NCBI GenBank assembly: GCA_907165065.1
Contig: OU015551.1
Coordinates: 1,922,001 to 1,986,000, forward strand
DNA: 64,000 bases
DNA from: Caprimulgus europaeus
Lineage: Eukaryota; Chordata; Aves; Caprimulgiformes; Caprimulgidae
Direction of reading: 5' to 3'
The notes under the pieces are model-generated. The model had not been told where the DNA came from. It worked only from the letters and a program-made list of their open reading frames with translations, and made no database searches. Below are positions 39,801 through 51,800 of the stretch, piece by piece (the first letter of the stretch is position 1; the number at the start of each line of letters is the position of its first letter). The translations under genes were made by a program, and so were the position numbers.

Positions 39801-42800
39801 CTCCCAGTCCACCTCTGCTCCTCAGACTTCAGCTTCACCCTCTGCCACACCTGCACAAACCTCTGCTCTTGGCACAACCTCCACACTCCTCTCCACCACT
39901 CCACCAACCTCCAGCCCAGCCTCTGCAGCCACCACTGCAGGCACTTCAGGACCACCTGGAACAACCACTGCTGCTCCTGGCACCACCACAGCTCAAGAGA
40001 CAACAGCCTCTGCCACCACAGTCCTCCCAGAAACATCCTCCTCTGCTTCTGGGACAAGCACACCACGGGCCACCACCACCCTCAAAACTTCTCCAGACAA
40101 CACCTCCACTACTGAGACCACCTCCAAAACTCTGACCACAGCTACACCCACCTCTTCTCAGCAGACAACCTCCACAGCTGCCACTACAGCCATGACAACC
40201 CTGCACTCAACCACCGTGGCCACCTCTTCAACACTGGAATCCTCCAGCACGGCCTCCCAAGTCACCTCTGCTCCTCAGACTTCAGCTTCACCCTCTGCCA
40301 CACCTGCACAAACCTCTGCTCTTGGCACAACCTCCACACTCCTCTCCACCACTCCACCAACCTCCAGCCCAGCCTCTGCAGCCACCACTGCAGGCACTTC
40401 AGGACCACCTGGAACAACCACTGCTGCTCCTGGGACCACCACAGCGAAAGAGACAACAGCCTCTGCCACCACAGTCCTCCCAGAAACATCCTCCTCTGCT
40501 TCTGGGACAACCACACTACAAGCCACCACTACCTCACCTTTCACTCCCAAAGCTTCTCCAGACAACACCTCCACTACTGAGACCACCTCCAAAACTCTGA
40601 CCACAGCTACACCCACCTCTTCTCAGCAGACAACCTCCACAGCTGCCACTACAGCCATGACAACCCTGCACTCAACCACCGTGGCCACCTCTGCCATGGT
40701 GGAATCCTCCAGCACGGCCTCCCAAGCCACCTCTGCTCCTCAGACTTCAGCTTCACCCTCTGCCACACCTGCACAAACCTCTGCTCTTGGCACAACCTCC
40801 ACACTCCTCTCCACCACTCCACCAACCTCCAGCCCAGCCTCTGCAACCACCACTGCAGGCACTTCAGGACCACCTGAAGGAGCCATTGCTGGTCCTGGCA
40901 CCACCACAGCTAAAGAGACAACAGCCTCTGCCACCAGTGTCCTCCCAGAAACATCCTCCTCTGCTTCTGGGACAGGCACACCACGGGCCACCACCACCTC
41001 ACCTTTCACTCCCAAAGCTGCTCCAGACAACACCTCCACTACTGAGACCACCTCCAGAACTCTGACCACAGCTACACCCACCTCTTCTCAGCAGACAACC
41101 TCCACAGCTGCCACTACAGCCATGACAACCCTGCACTCAACCACCGTGGCCACCTCTTCAACACTGGAATCCTCCAGCACGGCCTCCCAGTCCACCTCTG
41201 CTCCTCAGACTTCAGCTTCACCCTCTGCCACACCTGCACAAACCTCTGCTCTTGGCACAACCTCCACACTCCTCTCCACCACTCCACCAACCTCCAGCCC
41301 AGCCTCTGCAACCACCTCTACAGGCACTTCAGGAGCACCTGGAACAACCACTGCTGCTCCTGGCACCACCACAGCTAAAGAGACAACAGCCTCTGCCACC
41401 ACAGTCCTCCCAGAAACATCCTCCTCTGCTTCTGGGACAAGCACACCACAAGCCACCACCACCTCACCTTTTACTCCCAAAGCTTCTCCAGACAACACCT
41501 CCACTACTGAGACCACCTCCAAAACTCTGACCACAGCTACACCCACCTCTTCTCAGCAGACAACCTCCACAGCTGCCACTACAGCCATGACAACCCTGCA
41601 CTCAACCACCGTGGCCACCTCTTCAACACTGGAATCCTCCAGCACGGCCTCCCAAGCCACCTCTGCTCCTCAGACTTCAGCTTCTCCCTCTTCCACACCT
41701 GCACAAACCTCTGCTCTTGGCACAACCTCCACACTCCTCTCCACCACTCCACCAACCTCCAGCCCAGCCTCTGCAGCCACCACTGCAGGCACTTCAGGAC
41801 CACCTGGAACAACCACTGGTTTTCTTATAACCCCCACATTTCCAGGTACAACAGACACACCCAGTATTATTTTTCTGATATTAAATTTATATCTGGAATG
41901 TGGATATTTAATAATTTTTATGTGGCAACGCACCTGATGGTTGATAAAATTAAATGATTTTTTATTGCCTTGTTCCTTCATAGGGTGTTCAATATTCAGT
42001 GCAATGTTATATCACGTTCCAGATTAAGGCAACAGAATATTTGCTTTTTATAGATATCTTATAATTAAGTGATAAAAATATAATTGAGATTTAAGCTATT
42101 GTAGCATTTCGTAAATATTTAAAAGACCAAATATAAGGTCTTTTTGTTTTGTAGAACTTGAATGGATTAAAAACAGGCTCCTTCATTTGACCCAGAGCCT
42201 TGACACCCCGGCTCTTGCATTTTGTCACTCTCCATCTGTGCTTCTTGCAGCTCCCAGCCACCCACCAACAACAGCTGCAGCCCTTCAGCATTTCACCATC
42301 AACTTCACCATCACCAATCTCCCCTACAAATCTGCCCTGGCAACTCCTGGCTCAGCCAAGTTCAACGCTACGAGGAGAGTCATGGACACCTTGGTAAGCA
42401 GCACACTAAACAGACATGGATGCTGTCTCTTATGGCCCCATAACCTTAGGTGAAGTGCAAGGAGGTGTCCAGGGCTTAACCTTGAAACCTCTCTCCTTGG
42501 CAGCTCAACCGCCTCCTGAAGGAGAGCAGCATTGGCCCCGCTTTCCTGGGATGTGAAACAACAGCCTTCAGGTATGGGTCACACCTGTGTGTCCCTTTGC
42601 CCATCCCACCATCAGTTTTGAGGACTCATCACCCTCATTCTCTGCTGCTGCATCAACTAAGGACACAGAATCTCCACCCTGACACTCTCCTGCCTTAGGA
42701 CCTTCTCCCCAATTCCCTTATTTGCCTTGGGACCTTCTCCCTGATGCACTTCATGCCACAGAACCTTCTCCCCAAGGCCCTTCCTTACAGCCTTACAGCC

Positions 42801-45800
42801 TCACCTCACTGCCTCCCTTCATGCCTCGGGGTGGACACAGCACAGCCCCAAGAGAACCCTAAAGTGCTGCCTGGCCCCGAGCTTCCTCAACAGCCCCAGC
42901 GTGGTATCAGAGCCAGAAGAGCAGTGGCCAGCCACGACGCATGGGCTGGGGAGGCAGAGCTTGTGTCCCCAGGCAGGGACGGCTGCAGAAGCCCCAGGGC
43001 CTGGCCTTGCAGGGAGAGGGTGCAGAGGAGGGGGCTCAGGCACGGCGCTGTGTTTTCCAGGCCGCTGAGGCAAGGGGACGCCACGGGGGTGGACGCCGTC
43101 TGCACCTACAGGAAGGAGCCCTCGGCCCCGGCCCTGGACAGGGTGGGCCTTTACCATGAAGTCAGCAACAAGACCATGGGCATCACACAGCTGGGCCCCT
43201 ACAGCCTGGACAAGGACAGCCTCTACGTCAATGGTGACCCAGGCTCCTCTCCCTGCCTCCCCTGGTGGCCCATGGCAGCCGGCCCCAGCCCTGCCCCGGC
43301 CCCAGCTCCAGCTCATGCTCCTCTGTCTCTCTTTTCCCAGGTTACAACGAACAGCCAGTCCTGCCTGGTGAGTACCTTGCAGGAGTGGGGTGGACTCAGA
43401 AGGCAGCAAGTGCCCCATGAGTTACTTTTGCCATTGAAGAGGTGTCTGAGGGTCAGGGATTATGATCCCATGGGGAAGTGCAGAGTCTGACAAACTTCCC
43501 TGTTGTCACCTGGGCTGGGGAGGAGAGGTTACTGGCAGGAGATCTCTGCATTTGTCTACCCAGAGCCTTGACATTCTTCCTCTTTCACCTTGTCACTCCC
43601 CATCTGTGCTTCTTGCAGCTCCCAGCCATCCACCAACAACAGCTGCAGCCCTCGAGCATTTCACCATCAACTTCACCATCACCAATCTCCCCTACAAATC
43701 TGCCCTGGCAACTCCTGGCTCAGCCAAGTTCAACGCTACGAGGAGAGTCATGGACACCTTGGTAAGCAGCTCACTAAACAGACATGGACACTGTCCCTCA
43801 GGGTACCATCAGAGTGGGGGGGAGTGCAAGGAGGTGTCCAGGGCTTAACCTTGAAACCTCTCTCCTTGGCAGCTCAACCGCCTCCTGAAGGAGAGCAGCA
43901 TTGGCCCTGCTTTCCTGGGATGTGAAACAACAGCCTTCAGGTATGGGTCACACCTGTGTAAGCCTCTGCAGGTGCCATCACACTCCTGCTCTGTTGCTCC
44001 ACAGAGGAAGCAGGCAGGATCTTCACTCAGACAACCTCCTGCCTTAGAGGTTCCCCTCATTGCCTGCCCTCGCCCTTTGGTCTGGTGATGTTGCTGCCCC
44101 AAAGCGACTCTGAAGTCCTGCCTGGCCCGGTGCTTCATGTCCAGTTCCAGGGCATTTGTGTGGCAGGAGAGCAGTGGATGGCCACCACAAACCCATGGGC
44201 TGGGGAGGCAGAGCTTGTGTCCCCAGGCAGGGACGGCTGCAGAAGCCCCAGGGCCTGGCCTTGCAGGGAGAGGGTGCAGAGGAGGGGGCTCAGGCACGGC
44301 GCTGTGTTTTCCAGGCCGCTGAGGCAAGGGGACGCCACGGGGGTGGACGCCGTCTGCACCTACAGGAAGGAGCCCTCGGCCCCGGCCCTGGACAGGGTGG
44401 GCCTTTACCATGAAGTCAGCAACAAGACCATGGGCATCACACAGCTGGGCCCCTACAGCCTGGACAAGGACAGCCTCTACGTCAATGGTGACCCAGGCTC
44501 CTCTCCCTGCCTCCCCTGGTGGCCCATGGCAGCCGGCCCCAGCCCTGCCCCGGCCCCAGCTCCAGCTCATGCTCCTCTGTCTCTCTTTTCCCAGGCTACA
44601 ACGAACAGCCAGTCCTGCCTGGTGAGTACCTTGCAGGAGAGGGATGGGCTCAGAAGGCAGCACATGCTTTGTGGGGGTCTTCTCTGGGACAGAAGCAGCT
44701 GGGGATCACAGCTTGTGATCCCTGGGAGAAGTACAGACCCTGCCAGCATTCCCCAGTGTGTCCAGAGCTAGGATAGAGTGGTCACTGGCAGTAGAGCTCG
44801 GCCTCTGTCTACCCAGAGCCTTGACACCCTGCATCTTGCACCTTGTCACTCTCCATCTGTGCTTCTTGCAGCTCCCAGCCACCCACCAACAACAGCTGCA
44901 GCCCTCGAGCATTTCACCATCAACTTCACCATCACCAATCTCCCCTACAAATCCGACCTGGCAACTCCTGGCTCAGCCAAGTTCAACGCAACAAGGAGAG
45001 TCATGGACACCTTGGTAAGCAGCACACTAAACAGACATGGACACTGTCCCTCAGGGTACCATCAGAGTGGGGGGGAGTGCAAGGAGGTGTCCAGGGCTTA
45101 ACCTTGAAACCTCTCTCCTTGGCAGCTCAACCGCCTGCTGAAGGAGAGCAGCATTGGCCCTGCTTTCCTGGGATGTGAAACAACAGCCTTCAGGTATGGG
45201 TCACACCTGTGTGTCCCTTTGCCCATCCTACAATCAGTTTTGAGGAATCATGACCCTCATTCTCTGCTGCTGCATCAACTAAGGACACAGAATCTCCATT
45301 CTGACACCCTCCTGCTTTAAGACCTTCTCCCCAATTCCCTTATTTGCCTTGGGACCTTCTCCCTGATGCACTTCCTGCCATAGAACCTTCTCCCCAAGGC
45401 CCTTCCTGCATTACAGTCTCCCCTCACTGCCTCCCTTCATGCCTTGGGGTGGGCACAGCACAGCCCCAAGAGAACCCTAAAGTGCTGCCTGGCCCCGAGC
45501 TTCCTCAACAGCCCCAGCGTCGTATCAGAGCCAGGAGAGCAGTGGCCAGCCACGACACATGGGCTGGGGAGGCAGAGCTTGTGTCCCCAGGCAGGGACGG
45601 CTGCAGAAGCCCCAGGGCCTGGCCTTGCAGGGAGAGGGTGCAGAGGAGGGGGCTCAGGCACGGCGCTGTGTTTTCCAGGCCGCTGAGGCAAGGGGACGCC
45701 ACGGGGGTGGACGCCGTCTGCACCTACAGGAAGGAGCCCTCGGCCCCGACCCTGGACAGGGTGGGCCTTTACCATGAAGTCAGCAACAAGACCATGGGCA

Positions 45801-48800
45801 TCACACAGCTGGGCCCCTACAGCCTGGACAAGGACAGCCTCTACGTCAATGGTGACCCAGGCTCCTCTCCCTGCCTCCCCTGGTGGCCCATGGCAGCCGG
45901 CCCCAGCCCTGCCCCGGCCCCAGCTCCAGCTCATGCTCCTCTGTCTCTCTTTTCCCAGGTTACAACGAACAGCCAGTCCTGCCTGGTGAGTACCTTGCAG
46001 GAGAGGGGTGGGCTCAGAAGGCAGCAAGTGCCCCATGAGTTTCTTTTGCCATTGAAGAGGTGGCTGGGGGTCAGGGATTGTGATCCCATGGGGAAGTGCA
46101 GAGTCTGACAGGCTTCCCTGTTGTCACCTGGGCTGGGGAGGAGAGGTCACTGGCAGAAGACCTCTGCATTTGTCCACCCAGTGCATTATACCCTGCCTCT
46201 TGCACCTTGTCACTCCTCATCTGTGCTTCTTGCAGCTCCCAGCCATCCACCAACAACAGCTGCAGCCCTTCAGCATTTCACCATCAACTTCACCATCACC
46301 AATCTCCCCTACAAATCTGACCTGGCAACTCCTGGCTCAGCCAAGTTCAACGCTACGAGCAGAGTCATGGACACCTTGGTAAGCAGCACACTAAACAGAC
46401 ATGGACACTGTCCCTCAGGGTACCATCAGAGTGGGGGGGAGTGCAAGGAGGTGTCCAGGGCTTAACCTTGAAACCTCTCTCCTTGGCAGCTCAACCGCCT
46501 CCTGAAGGAGAGCAGCATTGGCCCCGCTTTCCTGGGATGTGAAACAACAGCCTTCAGGTATGGGTCACACCTGTGTAAGCCTCTGCAGGTGCCATCACAC
46601 TCCTGCTCTGTTGTTCCCCAGAGTAAGCAGGCAGGACCATCACCCCAACACCCTCCTGCCTTAGAGCTTCCCCTCATTGCCTGCCCTCGCCCGTTGGTCT
46701 GGTGATGTTGCTGCCCCAAAGCGACTCTGAAATCCTGCCTAACCCTGTGCTCCATGTCCAGTTCCAGGGCACTTGTGTGGCAGGAGAGCAGTGGATGGCC
46801 ACCACAAACCCATGGGCTGGGGAGGCAGAGCTTGTGTCCCCAGGCAGGGACGGCTGCAGAAGCCCCAGGGCCTGGCCTTGCAGGGAGAGGGTGCAGAGGA
46901 GGGGGCTCAGGCACGGCGCTGTGTTTTCCAGGCCGCTGAGGCAAGGGGACGCCACGGGGGTGGACGCCGTCTGCACCTACAGGAAGGAGCCCTCGGCCCC
47001 GGCCCTGGACAGGGTGGGCCTTTACCATGAAGTCAGCAACAAGACCATGGGCATCACACAGCTGGGCCCCTACAGCCTGGACAGGGACAGCCTCTACGTC
47101 AATGGTGACCCAGGCTCCTCTCCCTGCCTCCCCTGATGGCCCATGGCAGCCGGCCCCAGCCCTGCCCCGGCCCCAGCTCCAGCTCATGCTCCTCTGTCTC
47201 TCTTTTCCCAGGTTACAACGAACAGCCAGTCCTGCCTGGTGAGTACCTTGCAGGAGAGGGATGGGGGGCTCAGAAGGCAGCAATTGCCCCAAGAGTTTCT
47301 TTTCCTATTTAAGAGGTGTCTGAGGGTCAGGGATTGTGATCCCATGGGGAAGTGCAGAGTCTGACAGGCTTCCCTGTTGTCACCTGGGCCAGTTTGAGGA
47401 ATGCCTGGCAGAAGACCTCTGCATTTGTCCCCGCAGAGCCTTGACACCCTGCGTCTTGTACCTTGTCACTCTCCATCTGTGCTTCTTGCAGCTCCCAGCC
47501 ATCCACCAACAACAGCTGCAGCCCTCGAGCATTTCACCATCAACTTCACCATCACCAATCTCCCCTACAAATCTGACCTGGCAACTCCTGGCTCAGCCAA
47601 GTTCAACACTACGAGAAGAGTCATGGACACCTTGGTAAGCAGCACACTAAACAGACATGGACACTGTCTCTTATGGCCCCATAACCTTAGGGTAAGTGCA
47701 AGGATGTGTCCAGGGCTTAACCTTGAAACCTCTCTCCTTGGCAGCTCAACCGCCTCCTGAAGGAGAGCAGCATTGGCCCCGCTTTCCTGGGATGTGAAAC
47801 AACAGCCTTCAGGTATGGGTCACACCTGTGTGTCCCTTTGCCCATCCTACCATCAGTTTTGAGAACTCATCACCCTCATTCTCTGCTGCTGCATCGGCTA
47901 AGGACACAGAATCTCCACCCTGACACTCTCCTGCCTTAGGACCTTTTCTACAATTCCCTTCCTTGCCTTGGGACCTTCTCCCCAAGGCCCTTCCTGCCTT
48001 ACAGCCTCCCCTCCCTGCCTCCCTTCATGCCTTGGGGTGGACACAGCGTAGCCCCAAGAGAACCCTAAAGTTCTGCCTGGCCCTGAGCTTCCTCAACAGC
48101 CCCAGCGTGGTATCAGAGCCAGAAGAGCAGTGTCAACCACAAACCCATGGGCTGGGGAGGCAGAGCTTGTGTTCCCAGGCAGGGACGGCTGCAGAAGCCC
48201 CAGGGCCTGGCCTTGCAGGGAGAGGGTGCAGAGGAGGGGGCTCAGGCACGGCGCTGTGTTTTCCAGGCCGCTGAGGCAAGGGGACGCCACGGGGGTGGAC
48301 GCCGTCTGCACCTACAGGAAGGAGCCCTCGGCCCCGGCCCTGGACAGGGTGGGCCTTTACCATGAAGTCAGCAACAAGACCACGGGCATCACACAGCTGG
48401 GCCCCTACAGCCTGGACAAGGACAGCCTCTACGTCAATGGTGACCCAGGCTCCTCTCCCTGCCTCCCCTGATGGCCCATGGCAGCCGGCCCCAGCCCTGC
48501 CCCGGCCCCAGCTCCAGCTCATGCTCCTCTGTCTCTCTTTTCCCAGGCTACAACGAACAGCCAGTCCTGCCTGGTGAGTACCTTGCAGGAGTGGGGTGGA
48601 CTCAGAAGGCAGCAAGTGCCCCATGAGTTTCTTTTGCCATTGAAGAGGTGGCTGGGGGTCAGGGATTGTGATCCCATGGGGAAGTGCAGAGTCTGACAGG
48701 CTTCCCTGTTGTCACCTGGGCTGGGGAGCAGAGGTCACTGGCAGAAGACCTCTGCATTTGTCCACCCAGTGCATTATACCCTGCCTCTTGCACCTTGTCA

Positions 48801-51800
48801 CTCCTCATCTGTGCTTCTTGCAGCTCCCAGCCATCCACCAACAACAGCTGCAGCCCTTCAGCATTTCACCATCAACTTCACCATCACCAATCTCCCCTAC
48901 AAATCTGACCTGGCAACTCCTGGCTCAGCCAAGTTCAACGCTACGAGGAGAGTCATGGCCACCATGGTAGGTGACCCATTGTGTAGCCATGGCTTTGCCC
49001 CTGGTAGCCCCTTAACCTTCGGGAAAATGCAAGGAGATGGCCAGGGCTTGACTGTGAAATCTCTCTCCTTGGCAGCTCAACCGCCTCCTGAAGGAGAGCA
49101 GCATTGTCCCCGCTTTCCTGGGATGTGAAACAACAGCCTTCAGGTATGGGTCACCCCTGTGTGTCCCTTTGCCCATCCTAGCACCACTTCAGAGAACCCA
49201 TTGCCCTTCCTGCTCTGTTGCTGCCTCAACTAAGGTGGCAGGATCTCTACCCTGACACCCTCCTGCCTTAGAGCTTATTCTCCCTCCCTGCCATTTTGCT
49301 TTGATGCTTGAGCTCGGGTAGTCCCAAGATGACTCTTAACTTCTATCTGCCCCTATGATCCTGAACAGTTCCAGGGCATTAGTGGAGCAGGAGAGCAGTG
49401 GCCAACCACGACACATGGGCTAGGGAGGCAGAGCTTGTGTTCCCAGGCAGGGACGGCTGCAGAAGCCCCAGGGCCTGGCCTTGCAGGGAGAGGGTGCAGA
49501 GGAGGGGGCTCAGGCACGGCGCTGTGTTTTCCAGGCCGCTGAGGCAAGGGGACGCCACGGGGGTGGACGCCGTCTGCACCTACAGGAAGGAGCCCTCGGC
49601 CCCGGCCCTGGACAGGGTGGGCCTTTACCATGAAGTCAGCAACAAGACCATGGGCATCACACAGCTGGGCCCCTACAGCCTGGACAAGGACAGCCTCTAC
49701 GTCAATGGTGACCCAGGCTCCTCTCCCTGCCTCCCCTGATGGCCCATGGTAGCCGGCCCCAGCCCTGCCCCGGCCCCAGCCCCAGCTCATGCTCCACTGT
49801 CTCTCTTTTCCCAGGTTACAACGAACAGCCAGTCCTGCCTGGTGAGTACCTTGCAGGAGAGGGATGGGCTCAGAAGGCAGCGACTGCTTTGTGGGGGTCT
49901 TCCCCTGGGTACATATATTTGGGGACCATGGCTTGTGATCCCTGGGAAAAGTACAGACCCTGCCAGCATTCCCCAGTGTGTCCAGAGCTAGGATAGAGTG
50001 GTCACTGGCAGTAGAGCTCGGCCTCTGTCTACCCAGAGCCTTGACACCCTGCATCTTGCACCTTGTCACTCTCCATCTGTGCTTCTTGCAGCTCCCAGCC
50101 ATCCACCAACAACAGCTGCAGCCCTCGAGCATTTCACCATCAACTTCACCATCACCAATCTCCCCTACAAATCTGACCTGGCAACTCCTGGCTCAGCCAA
50201 GTTCAACGCTACGAGGAGAGTCATGGACACCTTGGTAAGCAGCTCACTAAACAGACATGGACACTGTCCTTCAGGCTACCATCAGAATCGGGGGAAGTGC
50301 AAGGAGGTGTCCAGGGCTTAACCTTGAAACCTCTCTCCTTGGCAGCTCAACCGCCTCCTGAAGGAGAGCAGCATTGGCCCTGCTTTCCTGGGATGTGAAA
50401 CAACAGCCTTCAGGTATGGGTCACACCTGTGTGTCCCTTTGCCCATCCTACAATCAGTTTTGAGGAATCATGACCCTCATTCTCTGCTGCTGCATCGACA
50501 AAGGACACAGAATCTCCATTCTGACACCCTCCTGCTTTAAGACCTTCTCCCCAATTCCCTTATTTGCCTTGGGACCTTCTCCCTGATGCACTTCCTGCCA
50601 TAGAACCTTCTCCCCAAGGCCCTTCCTGCATTACAGTCTCCCCTCACTGCCTCCCTTCATGCCTCGGGGTGGACACAGCACAGCCCCAAGAGAACCCTAA
50701 AGTGCTGCCTGGCCCCGAGCTTCCTCAACAGCCCCAGCGTGGTATCAGAGCCAGGAGAGCAGTGGCCAGCCACGACACATGGGCTGGGGAGGCAGAGCTT
50801 GTGTCCCCAGGCAGGGACGGCTGCAGAAGCCCCAGGGCCTGGCCTTGCAGGGAGAGGGTGCAGAGGAGGGGGCTCAGGCACGGCGCTGTGTTTTCCAGGC
50901 CGCTGAGGCAAGGGGACGCCACGGGGGTGGACGCCGTCTGCACCTACAGGAAGGAGCCCTCGGCCCCGGCCCTGGACAGGGTGGGCCTTTACCATGAAGT
51001 CAGCAACAAGACCATGGGCATCACACAGCTGGGCCCCTACAGCCTGGACAAGGACAGCCTCTACGTCAATGGTGACCCACGCTCCTCTCCCTGCCTCCCC
51101 TGATGGCCCATGGCAGCCGGCCCCAGCCCTGCCCCGGCCCCAGCTCCAGCTCATGCTCCTCTGTCTCTCTTTTCCCAGGTTACAACGAACAGCCAGTCCT
51201 GCCTGGTGAGTACCTTGCAGGAGAGGGATGGGCTCAGAAGGCAGCAAGTGCCCCATAAGTTTCTTTTCCAATAGAAGAGGCAGCTGGGGGTCAGGGATTG
51301 TGATTCCATGGGGAAGTGCAGAGTCAGACAGGCTTCCCTGTTGTTACCTGGTCTGGGGAGGAGAGGTTACTGGCAGGAGATCTCTGCATTTGTCTACCCA
51401 GAGCCTTGACACTCTGCCTTTTGTACCTTGTCACTCCCCATCTGTGCTTCTTGCAGCTCCCAGCCATCCACCAACAACAGCTGCAGCCCTCGAGCATTTC
51501 ACCATCAACTTCACCATCACCAATCTCCCCTACAAATCTGCCCTGGCAACTCCTGGCTCAGCCAAGTTCAACGCTACGAGGAGAGTCACGGCCACCTTGG
51601 TACGTGGCCCATTAAAAAGCAGTGTCTTTGCCCCTGGTGGCCCCATAACCTTGGGGAAAGTGCAAGGAAATGGCCAGGGCTTAACTGTGAAATCTCTCTC
51701 CTTGGCAGCTCAACCGCCTCCTGAAGGAGAGCAGCATTGGCCCCGCTTTCCTGGGATGTGAAACAACAGCCTTCAGGTATGGGTCACACCTGTGTAAGCC

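Noticed and set aside
15789-41812. Many 75-130 codon open frames on the minus strand and in the second + frame, one per mucin repeat
   Set aside because: They recur at each repeat only because the DNA repeats; the long first + frame explains them, and they have no splice sites or signals of their own.
42744-43490. A 248-codon + frame reading through SEA intron and exon 3
   Set aside because: It includes the third exon in its true frame but continues through consensus splice sites; the phase-consistent exon model is better.
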